Origin: Anomaloglossus baeobatrachus
Taxonomy: Eukaryota > Chordata > Amphibia > Anura > Aromobatidae
Assembly: GCF_048569485.1 (NCBI RefSeq)
Contig: NC_134353.1
Location: 706,162,841-706,226,840, forward strand
DNA: 64,000 nucleotides
Direction: 5' to 3'
The position numbers and the translations under genes are program-made. Below the pieces are notes generated by a model, which made no database searches, was not told the DNA's origin, and was given only the letters and a program-made list of their open reading frames with translations. Shown here in pieces: positions 43,240 to 54,500 of this stretch (positions are counted from its first letter, which is position 1; each line of letters starts with the position of its first letter).

Positions 43240-43615
43240 GCCCAAGACACACGACGAGAAAAACTGCGAATGGAGTGCGATTAAAAAAAATCGCATTCCA
43301 CTCGGACCAATATTAGCCTGTGTGTCAGCGCACATGAGCGATTATTTTCTCAGCCCTAATCGGACCGAGAAAACAATCGCAGCATGCTGCGATTGTAATG
43401 CGATCATTGTTTCTCTCGCACCCATTCAAGTTTATGGGGCGAGAGAAATATCTCACTGCACTCGTGGTACACCGGTACTCCTCAGTGCCGGCCCGCTCGC
43501 ACGAATGGACCTCAGTTGCAGGGACACTTGCATGACACTCAGCTCTGCTGTACTGCCAGCGTGAGCCGAGTGTTATGCGAGGATCGCAGTACTGCCCCGT
43601 GTGGCCCCAGCCTAT
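43240..43615. repeat. Possible miniature element
   Basis: Starts GGCCCAAGACACACGACGAG and ends CCCCGTGTGGCCCCAGCC, with inverted words GCGAGAGAAA and TTTCTCTCGC inside. The termini are too diverged to define a target duplication. Confidence 0.4.
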
Positions 43616-43720
43616 CAGAACCACTCCAGAGTTATTTCCTCATAAAGTGGCACTGGTCAGAATTAAAAAAATTGGCCTGGTCAGGAAGGTCAAAAACAGA
43701 CTGGGTGGTGAATCTGTTAA

Positions 43721-45004
43721 CCCCTTAACGACCGCGGGCCGTAAAATTACGTCCTAAAGGACATAATCTTACTGCCCGCGGTCCTCCGGCGGCAGCATGC
43801 CGCGATCGGCACACATCTCAGCTGATTTTCACAGCTGAGATGTGTGCCTGCTAGGCACGAGCAGAATCGTTATCTGCTCGTGACGATTAACCCCTTATAA
43901 TGGCGCTGTCAATACATGACAGCGCCATTATAAGCGCAATCGCGGTAAAGTTTTACTTACCGCCGAAACCGGAAGTCACGTGACGCGATCACGTGACTCC
44001 CGATAGTTGTCATGGTAGTACAGGGTCATGTGATGACTCCTGTACTACACATGAATTGGTTTCACTTTCGCTGTGCCCGGGGCACAGCAAAAGAGAAAGA
44101 CAGCGTATCTGCTGTTTACAGCCTTCCAGCTGTGATCAGCAGATACTGCAGAGCGATCGGAATGCTGATCGCAATAGCCCCCTAGGGGGACTAGTAAAAT
44201 AAAAAAAAAAAGTAAAAAAAAAAGTTTTAAAAAATTAAAAAAAAACAAAAAAACCTAAAAGTTCAAATCACCCCCCATTCGCCCCATTAAAAATTAAAGG
44301 GTTAAAAAAATAAAAAATATACACACATTTGGTATCGCCGCGTTCAGAAACGCCCGATCTATCAAAATATAAAATCAATTAATCTGATCAGTAAACGGCG
44401 TAGCGGCAAAAAAATTCCAAACGCCAAAACGACGTTTTTTTGTCGCCACAACTTTTGCGCAAAATGCAATAAGAGGCGATCAAAACGTAGCATCTGCGCA
44501 AAAATGGTACCGTTAAAAACGTCAGCTCGAGACGCAAAAAATAAGCCGTCATTGAGCCTAAGATCCCGAAAAATGAGAACGCTACGGGTCACGGAATATG
44601 GCGTAAAACGTGCGCCACTTTTTTCGGACAAACTTCCGATTTTTTTTTAACCCCTTATATAAAAGTAAACCTATACATGTTTGGTGTCTACGAACTCGCA
44701 CTGACCTGAGGCATCACACCCACACATCAGTTTTACCATATAGTGAACACAGTGAATAAAATATCTCAAAAACCATAGTGCTATCGCACTTTTTTTGCAA
44801 TTTTTCAGCATTTGGAATTTTTTTGCCATTTTCTAGTACACAATATGGTAAAACTGATGGTTTCATTTAAAGGTACAGCTCGTTCCGCAAAAAATGAGCC
44901 CTCACATGACCATATTGACTGAAAAATAAAAAAGTTACGTCTCTCAGAAAAAGAATGGCGAAAAAAAAAAACGGAAAGCGAAAAATCGGCCGGTCGTGAA
45001 AGGG
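43721..45004 (+). mobile_element. TTAA-flanked non-autonomous element, repeat family C, complete copy
   Basis: The 1284-bp element has inverted ends CCCCTTAACGACC and GGTCGTGAAAGGG and TTAA on each side (43717-43720 and 45005-45008). Non-coding, with A/T-rich interior and the words CATGTTTGGTGTC and GGTATCGCCGCGTTCAG. TTAA targets are used by piggyBac and Kolobok transposons. Copies or parts lie at 36222, 37755, 52368 and 54214. Confidence 0.78.
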
Positions 45005-45241
45005 TTAAAGTCAGTTACGAATTCACACATCGGATTGAGATCTGAGCACCATCTTAGTTCATCAGACAGACGTCTAGATCAGGTGGGGAGCAGAGCGAAA
45101 ATAGGGTGATACCCTATGGAGGGAGAGTAGGTAAGTTCTTGGTTAACGCTCCCCTGGAGAAATTACAAATCCTAAAGTAGGCAAGAAGAAAAAACAGTTA
45201 CTGCTACCGCATGGGTGGTGGATAGATCCTCCAGGAAATAT

Positions 45242-45927
45242 TGTATCCAGCTGGATGAAAACGCACTAGTAGGCTGTGCTGCTGCAGTAAATCAATTCTT
45301 CAACAATTATAGTAATAAGTGTCATGTCCCATAACTTGGGAATTATTCAATGTTTCCATTGCTGTGCATTGCCTGCTCCTAGGTAGAAGGTTTGACTTTC
45401 TTTATATTTTGGTCCTCCTCCTGTAGCTCTGTGATGTCAGCATTCCACGCCCTTCTTCTCCATATAGTGTTTGTTTCTGCCACCTTATGCAACATGTTGT
45501 ATGCTCTCTGAGAAAATCACTCTTTACCTGCTGCATTTATCATCAATACAAGATTTCAGTTAAAACATTAAGCTTTTCCTGGAATCTTCTTACATTGAGA
45601 TTGGGGCTGAGTTAAACTATCTGAGAAACCGATCTGAACGCAAGTTCGGCAAATACAAATAGCCCAGGAAGAAAACGGCTAGTTCAGGCGCCATCACGTC
45701 CTACGTATCCGTGAGTCAGAATATTCAGGTTTATTGATTCACAATGCATTTTAGCGTCTTTATCAACAGAAACAAACTTTTTATTACCTGATAAATGTGC
45801 CGGTACAACATTGAAACGCATGGTGAAAGAAAAACAAAAAAAAAACCCCTTATTACTATCGTTGAAGAATCTAATTTACTGCTGCAGCAGTGCAGCCCAC
45901 CTATCGCATTTTCATCCGGCTGGATAC
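45242..45927. repeat. Inverted-repeat element with a decayed hammerhead-like motif
   Basis: Arms of about 80 bp (45242-45319 and 45848-45927) mirror each other, with blocks TGTATCCAGCTGGATGAAAA and GCTGCTGCAGTAAAT. A hammerhead-like core lies just inside the right arm. The layout recalls the palindrome at 14242-14977 but is older, and the interior is longer (about 530 bp). Confidence 0.5.
45787..45823 (+). ncRNA. Decayed hammerhead-like motif
   Basis: CTGATAA (one change from the CTGATGA core) is followed by a stem II of AATGT and ACATT, then GAAACGCATGG in place of GAAACGCGTA. The cleavage triplet is lost, so it is very likely inactive. Confidence 0.4.
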
Positions 45928-45934
45928 ATCTTAG

Positions 45935-46873
45935 CTCATCATATACATGAGAGCCATTTTTTTCTATGAATAATGCTATATTTTTACTGTAGGTTAATAT
46001 TGGAGAAGAATATCTTTTTTTTATTCCTAGGTAGACCTGGTTCTTTAAGTACGGTATATAAAATGATTGGTTAAGTGGGTTCAAAGCCCATTTATGAAAG
46101 TAATATACACACCACAAACAGATTCTGAAATGATACATATACGGCACGTGTTTATGTATGCACACATTTATTTCTACAATACTTGTAAGTGTACAGAGGA
46201 TATATAACAGTCACTTTCCTTTGGATTAATTACCAGAATACTGAACAGAATATTTAGCTTCAATCTCAGACCCCATCCCCTCTAGTTTACAGGAAATTAG
46301 TGAATCCCACAACAGGCAAATGTCAGAAGCCAGCCATAGAAAGAAATTCTAACAAAAAAATAAAATGACTCAGTTGTATAAAACCTTAACACTGTAAATG
46401 ACAAAAACAAGAACAATTTATAAAAAGGCACACAAACACCATTAGTTGCACAATATTAAAATAGTATACATAAGCAGTAGGCACTCGTATGTTTAGTATA
46501 AAAAAAACACAATGGCATTCTAGAATGAAGAGCTTTGGCTCCAAATATTAGAAATAGCTCAGAATACTTTGAAGAAACCATACCACATTTAGTCAAAATA
46601 ATAAGTTAGTTTTGCCCCTTCAGTGAACAACTGTTCCCCAGTGATAACAAGCGTGGCCACATAATTAATGAGAATTTTTTTTAAAGACTCCAGGAATAAT
46701 TATTTCTATACTTTGAAAAATTAAAAACAGTTCTACATGAGTGACTTTTGCTTGTCTGCTACTAATATTCCCATGCTAGAGCAGATTACCAATGACAACA
46801 AAGTACTGAATCTGCATCAAGCTTACATACTGTTTAAAAGGATTTTAACAATGATTTTTTACTTCCCACTTTG
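45935..46873. other. A/T-rich non-coding stretch, no gene seen
   Basis: No domain-bearing frame. It could be intergenic or intronic. Confidence 0.4.
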
Positions 46874-46877
46874 TTAA

Positions 46878-47218
46878 AGGGAATTTGCCACCAGGTTTTT
46901 GCCACCTAAGCTGAGAGCAGCATGATGTAGGGGCAGAGATATTGACTTCAGCGGTGTGTCACTTACTGGGCTGCTTAGTGTAGTTTTGATAAAATCACTG
47001 ATTAATCAGCAGTAGATTATCATTAGTGGACTACTTGGTGTGCTGCCAGGTAGTCCAGCATATTCATGAGCTCTGTATAACTGCAGAAGAGAAAACATTG
47101 ATTTTATCAAAATGACAGCAAATAGCTCAGTTAGTAACAGATTGCTGGAATGAGGGTCTCTGTCTCTACATTATGCTGCTTTCAGATGGGGGAGCAAAAA
47201 CCTGGTGAAAGATTCCCT
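46878..47218. mobile_element. TTAA-type miniature element, 341 bp
   Basis: Left end AGGGAATTTGCCACCAGG after TTAA (46874-46877); right end CCTGGTGAAAGATTCCCT followed by GTAA, a changed TTAA. The inside carries the typical AGCAGCATGATGTAGGGGCAG block and its inverted partner TACATTATGCTGCT. Non-coding. Confidence 0.7.
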
Positions 47219-47803
47219 GTAACAATGTGTAATTAGTGTAATAACTGGTTGCAGTCTTCTCCCGTTTCCATAGGCTTTCCAGTCTACTTCGGCGCCAGGT
47301 TACTGCATTTGTGGTACAATATATTTTAATCAGATTTTTTCCAACACAGACATTATAGATAAATACTTCCAATTTATGGGGGAGAGAATAAGGGTAAATG
47401 AGGTAACACCTTATTAGAAGAATATTATTGGAGAAAATGGGAAGGGATTGTGGGAGGGGGAGTGGGGGGGGGGGTACAACCACATGAAAAACTTTTGGAG
47501 ATTACTGCATTTGTGACCTACCAAAACCCATTGTGTTTGCTGTGTGTTCTGGAGGTCACTTTCTCAAGGCAAGTCTATGAAACGCAATAAAAGGTTAGAG
47601 AGTCTAGGTCTGAGTCTCATAGACTTGCATTGAGTATATTCAAAAGGTGACCTATGGTCCAAACAGAAGATACTGTGTGATTTGGCAGGTCACAAAATTG
47701 GCGACAAGATGCCAGAGGAGCTTAGAGGGCCACTGGAAATGGCAGAAGACGGCGATTGTGTTATTGCACTCCGTGTACGAATGCATGATTTTTAATAAAT
47801 GGG

Positions 47804-47807
<4 letters not shown>
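47219..47807. other. Non-coding stretch
   Basis: Two related blocks with AGTCTATGAAACGC and CATAGACTTGCATTG occur. No gene is recognised. Confidence 0.35.

Positions 47808-47874
<67 letters not shown>
47808..47874. repeat. (TA)n microsatellite
   Basis: About 33 TA units without interruption. Confidence 0.95.
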
Positions 47875-47875
<1 letters not shown>

Positions 47876-47877
<2 letters not shown>

Positions 47878-48320
47878 CTGTTCCATGAAGATATTTAATG
47901 TCTACTGATGATCATATAAAGTCTTAAGTACGTCTCAGAAGATTTGCATGCACTGGATCTATTTAGCCTTACAATATTTTTATGCACCATTATCTTATGA
48001 AATGCAGCACTGCTGGACCCTTAATTTTTATATTAAAAGCAAAAACAAATATCCTCCACTTAATTGGAATACGTCAAGATGATTTGGCTATAGAAACTAG
48101 TTGTATGGTAGCTGTATAGGTCTATAACAACTGTAACTATCTGATGTGCCTATGCTGAGAAATGAAGCTTTGAAGTCACGGCTCGGGTGGGTGTGTGTCT
48201 CAAGACAGGCCTCCAATGCACTTGTAGGCTTATTTGCATGTGGATTCAAGGCGTGATTTCTCAGCCTCTGCCACATAGGACTACTCCTACACAGCCATAC
48301 CGCTACTGGTAAAAACATCC
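47876..48320. other. Non-coding stretch, nothing recognised
   Basis: No supported feature. Confidence 0.4.
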
Positions 48321-48323
48321 TTA

Positions 48324-48643
48324 GGCCCTGTGCGCACACTAATTTTTGCTGCGTTTTTTGGGTGAAGTTTATGGCCCTAACCTGCAAGCTTTTCCTTCCC
48401 CAGCAAAGTCTATGAGAATTCTGAAGTGCTGTGCGCACGGTGCTTCTTTTTTGCCTGCAGTTTTGGGAGCAGAAAAAAGAAACAGAATGTAACTTTTTGC
48501 ATTTTTCCCTGCGTTTTTCCATTGAATATAGGGAAAAAATGCAAGGGCAAAAACACACCAAAACACGGTAAAAACGCAACATAAACGCATGCCTTTTTTA
48601 GGAGTTTTTTTGGCCAGAGGTGCGTTAGTGTGCGCACATAGCC
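48324..48643. mobile_element. Harbinger-type miniature element, 320 bp
   Basis: Ends GGCCCTGTGCGCACAC and GTGTGCGCACATAGCC, flanked by TTA (48321-48323) and TAA (48644-48646). Belongs with the elements at 9650 and 22826. The next bases (48661 onward) begin another such end, AGGCTATGTTCACATTGCG, that is not completed. Confidence 0.75.
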
Positions 48644-48856
48644 TAAAGCGAGCGTGTTCAGGCTATGTTCACATTGCGTTTTGCCCACTGGGGGGCTTTG
48701 TTCGGCCTTGTGTCTGAGGCCCTGGAAAACAGAATTCGGGATTATGGGATGACTTTGCATAATTGTAATGATGCAAATGGAGTCACTGTGTGCTCTGTCG
48801 GACGTCATTTTCATCCATATCTGCCTATGTGAGGCGGGTTCCAAGATGCAGTAGAC

Positions 48857-50868
48857 CAGGGGTCAGGAACCTTTTTGGCTAAGAGAGCCGTAAACGCCAC
48901 ATATTTTGAAATATAATTCCGCGAGAGCCGTACAATATGTTTAAAGGGCCATTGACAGATCAATCGCTCCAATGTTCACTTAGTACAGCAAGGAATGCTC
49001 CTCCCTGCTGTATAAAGCCACAACTGGACTGAAACAATGGTAATTAGCAATAAAAAAATCAAATAAATAACTTACATTGTGAACTTGCGATGCATGACAT
49101 CAGTCCAGCAGTCTGGCTTCTTCTTTTTCCTGCGCATGACTGGAAGCTGGCATTCTTCCCACCTGATGTTGAGAGAATGCCAGCTTTGAGGCATTCGCAG
49201 AAGAAAGAAGCTGGAATATTGGACATGTCACACAACGCATTGTCAGTTATGTCAATTATCTATTTTATTATTTTACAGCGAATTATTGTTTAGGTCCAGC
49301 GGTGGCTTAGTGCAGCAGAGAGGAACACTCCTTTGTGTACTAAGTGACCGCTGGAGCAATTGTATCTGTCAGTGGCCCAGACACCCTGCTTCCCATACAG
49401 CCTGCACCCCCCATATCACACACACACACTGCTCCCCATACAGCCTGCACCCCCCATATCCCACACACACACACTGCTTCCCATACAGCCTGCACCCCCC
49501 AGATCTCACACACTACACCCCCATATGTCACATACCCTGCTTCCCATACAGCCTGCACCCCCCCATATCACACACACACACACACACTGCTCCCCATACA
49601 GCCTGCACCCCCCATATCCCACACACTACACCCCCATATGTCGCATACCCTGCTCCCCATACAGCCTGCAACCCCATATCACACACACTACACCCCCATA
49701 TCTCACACACCCTGCTTCCCATACAGCCTACACCCCCATATCTCTCACACCCTGCTTCCCATACAGCCTGCACCCCCCATATCACACACACACACACACA
49801 CTGCTCCCCATACGGCCTGCACCCCCCATATCCCACACACACACACACTGCTTCCCATACAGCCTGCACCCCCCAGATCTCACACACTACACCCCTATAT
49901 GTCACATACCCTGCTTCCCATACAGCCTGCACCCCCCCATATCACACACAATACACCCCCATATCTCACACACCCTGCTCACATATCTCACCCTGCCTGT
50001 ACCCCAACTTACCCCTCTCAAACACTCTGCACCCCTTCACATGCTTCTGTCACAGTCTGCAGCCCTCATATGCCACTCACCCTGCAGCCCCCCCTCATGT
50101 CCCCTCTTTTCTTATTACCAGTCATGTGTCCAAATCTCCTTCAGGATTCAGTATCTTGCTTTCTGCCGGCCTCCTGTGTCTCCTCCCACACAGTCACATG
50201 GGTGTGACATCATCGCAGGTCCTGCAGGATGGAGATTCCGTCTGCTGTGCAGGTCAGGACTAGCACTCCTGCAGCTCAGACATGGCTGGTGGCCTCTCCA
50301 GGTCAGGGGCCCCTCTTCTGACACTGGGCTCCCCTGACTCACAGTTCGGCCACTACACAGCAGCACTACACAGACGCAGAGCGGCTGCCGGGCCCCTATG
50401 TGTACTAGTGCCGCTGTGTAGTGGCCGGCCTGTGAGTCAGGGGAGCCCAGTGTCAGTAGAGGGGCGGCTCACTCGTTCCCCCGCTGATCCGGTCTCCTCG
50501 GCGCATCGTCCATTGCTGTCGCTCGCTGACCTCTCAGCAGGCGCGCAGTGATGACGTCACCGCGCTCGCTGCAGAGCTGTCAGAAGAACGCCGACAGTCA
50601 CAGCGGGGAGAATGATAAGAGAGGGAGCGCGCCGCTCACTCTCTCATCATTGCTCTCAATTGTATCGGCACCTGCGATGCCGATGCAATTGAAAGCTCGA
50701 TCCTCGGCGGGGGGCGGTGACAGCGCGGCCACCGGGGCACCCTGAGTAGCCGGGTGCTGGCGCCGGCCCTGATCCTTCCCATAGACAGGTAGGAGCCCTG
50801 TCTGCGAGCCAGATACGGCCATCAAAAGAGCCATATCTGGCTCGCGAGCCATAGGTTCCCGACCCCTG
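48857..50868. mobile_element. hAT-type non-autonomous transposon with exact 8-bp target duplication
   Basis: The 2012-bp element starts CAGGGGTCAGGAACC and ends GGTTCCCGACCCCTG, a short hAT-like inverted terminus. The exact 8-bp repeat CAGTAGAC stands on both sides (48849-48856 and 50869-50876). The next inner region, AGAGAGCCGTAAACGCCACAT on the left and GCTCGCGAGCCA on the right, is typical of a vertebrate hAT family. No transposase is encoded; the long frames inside come from the internal tandem repeat. GC-rich 3' half. Confidence 0.92.
49380..49990. repeat. Degenerate tandem repeat with (CA)n segments inside the hAT element
   Basis: About a dozen copies of a 45- to 65-bp unit built from CTGCTTCCCATACAGCCTGC, ACCCCCCATATC and ACACAC runs of variable length. 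Unit length varies mainly through the CA run. The open frames of about 300 codons on both strands arise from this repeat and are not genes. Confidence 0.9.
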
Positions 50869-50876
50869 CAGTAGAC

Positions 50877-51732
50877 CATGTCTTGGAGTCCGCATCCAAT
50901 ATGCTGAAAATTATGTACAGCAGACAAATCCTTCCACATTATGTCACTCATTGGCCCCATCAAAAGCCTGGATCACCTTTTCCAAGGATTGAGATGTAAA
51001 CATCAATTAAGCCACTGACATGAGGGTAAAACACAACGTTAGACCTGCGAATAGAAAAGCTTTGCATTTGTGACCCGTTTTAGTGAAAGTGCATGGAATG
51101 CATTACAATTACAGCTCATGCCGGTATAAGAGCTAATGAGTTATAAAAAGCCCTTCATTGGCACTAACTATTCATGTTATGAATAGTCGTAATATGGTTG
51201 AATGTAGATGTTCATTAAAATAAAACATCAAAACCAAGGGATCTTACTGTACAGCTCATTTTGTTAAGCACTTGCTTAGATTCCTTTCTAAACATATGTG
51301 CTACAATATTATGGGTTTAATGGCACAGCTGAGAATGTAGAGGCGGTGTCCCCCTTCACTGAAAGCACTGACTGCAATAGTGATAAACTACTTTGCAGTC
51401 TGTGTCCTCCCACACTGTAATTTATATCTTGTCCATTGCCACGGAATACTGAGAAGAAAAGGAGAACCTAGGCAGTGCTTTCATGTAGTCATACTGAAGA
51501 GACGGCATGCTGATCTGCAACCTGCATTACTTAGATACAGACTATTAAATACAGTGGGTTTTTAATAACTGTCCCTTTAAACTCCATCAATGTCACAGGA
51601 GAAACTCATTCCTTTTGTAAAGAAATGATCTCTGTGATGATTTAGGCTACCTGACTTATAAAATGTAGGTGGGCTTATCAGTCTAATACCCTTCCTTACA
51701 GTGTCCTGAGATTAGGTCAGTAAAAAGAGATC
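50877..51732 (-). other. Region downstream of the PPM1F-like stop codon, probable 3' UTR in part
   Basis: No repeat is recognised here. On the minus strand an ATTAAA (51566-51561), a known variant poly(A) signal, lies about 170 bp past the stop codon and another at 51321-51316. No AATAAA is seen on this strand. Where the transcript ends is not determined. Confidence 0.35.
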
Positions 51733-52100
51733 TCAACCTGCATGGTCTGATGCAACCTCTACTCCAGCATCTCCAAAATCAAACATGGGTTCGCCTTCAC
51801 CACTTCCATGTGCCAAATAATCTTCCAAAACTGTAGCAGGGTCCCGAAGAAAGATAACCAAAACAGTTATATTGTCACTAGAGCCTGCCTCTTGAGCAGC
51901 CGACACCAGCCTTGCAGCCACATGTTGTCCATCTCCACCATTCTCCTGAAGGTGACCTAAAACAAGGCCAGGAACCTCAGATGAAGACACTACATCAAAA
52001 AAACCATCACAGGCCAACACAAGGAAGTCATCTGAGCCGCCAAGTGTATGTGAAGATACATCCCCTTCTCCAGACACATAAGGCTTTTGGTCAATATCAC
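51733..52100 (-). CDS. PPM1F: Last coding exon of a PP2C-type protein phosphatase, PPM1F-like
   Basis: Metal-dependent Ser/Thr phosphatase of the PPM/PP2C family. PPM1F (POPX2) acts in the cytoplasm on PAK kinases and CaM kinase II. The exon starts at 52100 after a clear acceptor and reads DIDQKPYVSGEGDVS at its start, closely matching the PPM1F stretch after the conserved AIGD. Two PP2C metal-binding motifs are visible: LACDGFFDVV and GSSDNITVLVIFLRD. The catalytic domain ends there, followed by an acidic C-terminal tail to TGA at 51735-51733. The exon gives 121 complete codons plus the last two bases of a split glycine codon. The frame is open and conserved, so this is a real host exon. PPM1E is a possible alternative but fits less well. 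Upstream exons were not seen; they should lie at higher coordinates. Confidence 0.88.
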
Positions 52101-52125
52101 CTGGAAAGAGAAGAAAAGTTATAAT
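52101..52125 (-). other. 3' splice site of the PPM1F-like last exon
   Basis: Read on the minus strand, a pyrimidine-rich tract (CTTTTCTTCTCTTTCCAG) ends in AG at 52102-52101 directly before the exon. Confidence 0.85.
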
Positions 52126-52363
52126 AGGATAATCCGTACTTGCAATAAACCATAGACAGGCTGAATGAGACGAGTTAATATTTATTTTGGTAAGCTAAGA
52201 ATAAAACCACATGTAAGAGGAGGACCTCCTATTTCACCAGTGTAACACTATGTCTACATGATGAGAAGGCAGCAATTTTTAGTCATAGTGAAGTATTGTC
52301 CTCCTAGATTATCATCACTAACGAGTTATTACAGGGACCTAGGCAACATTCTGGATTTTTCCG
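52126..52363. other. Intron sequence, nothing recognised
   Basis: Short stretch between the exon and the next transposable element. Confidence 0.4.
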
Positions 52364-52850
52364 TTAACTACTTCACCCCCCGGCGATTATCCGTTTTTTG
52401 CTCCTCTTCTCCAAGAGCCGTGACTTTTTAATTTTTTTGTCAAATCTTCCCATATATGGGCGTGTCTTTTGCTGGACAAGTTGTTACTTTTAAATGAAAC
52501 CATAAGTTTTACCATACAGTCTACTGGAAAATGGCAAAAAAATTCCACGTGCAGAAAAATTGCAAAAAAGTGTGATTGCACGATTGTTTTGGGGGTATTT
52601 TATTCACAGTGTTCACTACATGATAAAACTGATGTGTCAGTACAATGTCTCAGGTCGGTATGGGTTCGTAGATACTAAACATGTATAGGTTTACTTTTAT
52701 CTAAGGGGTTAAAAAAAAAAGAAATCAGAAGTTTGTCCCAAAAAAGTGGCGCCCTTTTTGCGCCATTTTCCGAGACACGTAGCGTATTCATTTTTCGGTA
52801 TATGGGGCTCAGCGACTGCTTATTTTTTCTGTCTTGAGCTGATGTTTTAA

Positions 52851-53392
52851 AGGGGTGGTTCACCCATATTTTTTATTGTCTAGATCGATATTATATTGAG
52901 AAACAATGTTTCTCTCAAATACCTTATGTTGTCAATAGTGCCTGTGAGAGGCGCTATTGCAGACCGCTGCTCCCCGTCCAGTGACGTACCCATCCAATGC
53001 TGCCTCGTCACATCCGTGCAGCCGGCTACATTCTGAGCCCATCTGCTCCCTGCTCCCCCCTCCCTCACAGCACGTCTCTTGCTTGCAGCGTTCTGCGAGG
53101 AGGGAGGAAGGAGCAGGAGACGCGCCGTGCTGTGCTAGAAGGGAGGAGGAGGGGGGAGCAAATGGGCTGTGACAGCGGTGAAACATCGCTCACAGCTCAG
53201 AGTCTGGAAGACTGTAGCCGGCTGCACGGATGTGACGTGGCAGCATTGGACGGGTACGTCACTGGACGGGGAGCAGCGGTCTGCAATAGCGCCTCTCACA
53301 GGCACTATTGACAACATAAGGTATTTGAGAGAAACATTGTTTCTCAATATAGTATCGATCTAGACAATAAAAAATATGGGTGAACCACCCCT
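52851..53392. mobile_element. Foldback TTAA element, 542 bp, with about 190-bp near-identical arms
   Basis: Starts AGGGGTGGTTCACCCATATT and ends with the complement; TTAA stands on both sides (52847-52850 and 53393-53396). The two arms differ at only a few positions over about 190 bp. The copy of family C at 43721-45004 has the uninterrupted target (around GTTTTTAACGGTACC in complement), proving the insertion point. Confidence 0.88.
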
Positions 53393-53621
53393 TTAATGGT
53401 ACAAATTTTGCGCAGACACTACGTTTTGATCGCCCGTTATTGCATTTTGTGCAAAATTTGTGACGACCAAAAAAAACGTAATTCTGGCGTTTGGAATTTT
53501 TGGGGTGCTACACCGTTTAACGATCAGATTATTTTATATTTTGATAGATTGGGCATTTCTGAACGTGGCGATACCAAATGTGTGTATATAATACATATAT
53601 ATATATATTTTACACACACAC

Positions 53622-53738
<117 letters not shown>

Positions 53739-54213
53739 CTGTTTAATTTTCAATAGGGCGAAGGGGATTGCTAGTCCCCCTAGGGTACTAAAAGGATCGG
53801 CAGTCTGATCGCTCATTCATTTCTGTTGACCAGAGCTGCACAGCGCCGATCAGCAAAAATGCTGCGTTCCTGTTAGAGGCGCTGCTCTGTTGGCTGTAAT
53901 AGGAACTACGTCATGATAGCGACAGGAGTCATCATATGACCCGTCTGTACCATTGGCTCCGATAGCGGCGGGGAAAAGCGATTTCCCCATCACGGCCATT
54001 TAAATTGCTCTGTCACATTTTGACAGCGCTATCTAAGAGGTTAACAGGTGCGGGTGGATTGAGGATCCAGCTGCGCCTGTAAGCCACCCCTGTCTGCTGT
54101 ACAAATCAGCAGACATGTGCAGGGATCGTCGCCAGCTCACCCCAACAGTCGGTGGCGATTACCCCATCATGATTTAGGACATACCAGTATGTACTCGGTC
54201 GTGAAGGGGCTAA

Positions 54214-54500
54214 TATAGCCATATAAGGGCTTGTTTTTTGCGGTCAGACTTGTACTTTTGAATGACACCATTCAATCCGCCACATATTGTTGTACAGTAA
54301 AAAAATCCCAGGTGCGGTGAAGTTGGAAAGAAAGAAAAAAAAACAAAAAACGCTCAGCTGGCGTCCATAGGAGTTCGTCATGACACTGACAGTGGTCATG
54401 ACCTGACCCTCGTCTGTCACAGTAACCCATCGACTTCCCATGATCACGTCACAGGGCTGTAAATGGGAGTGGGGAATGACACTCCCCGCCGGTACGTGTT
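54214..54500 (-). repeat. Second fragment of repeat family C or a close relative
   Basis: Shares CATATAAGGGCTTGTTTTTTGCGG, TACTTTTGAATGACACCATT and AATCCCAGGTGCGGTGAA with 36222-36480. It directly abuts the right end of the element at 52368-54209. Confidence 0.5.

Noticed and set aside
43240-45004. Search for a transposase in the TTAA-type family C element
   Set aside because: No frame above 130 codons and no catalytic motifs; the element is non-autonomous.
49286-50337. Three overlapping frames of about 290-325 codons rich in H, T, P and C
   Set aside because: They all run through a degenerate CA-containing tandem repeat inside a hAT element and have equal quality in all frames.
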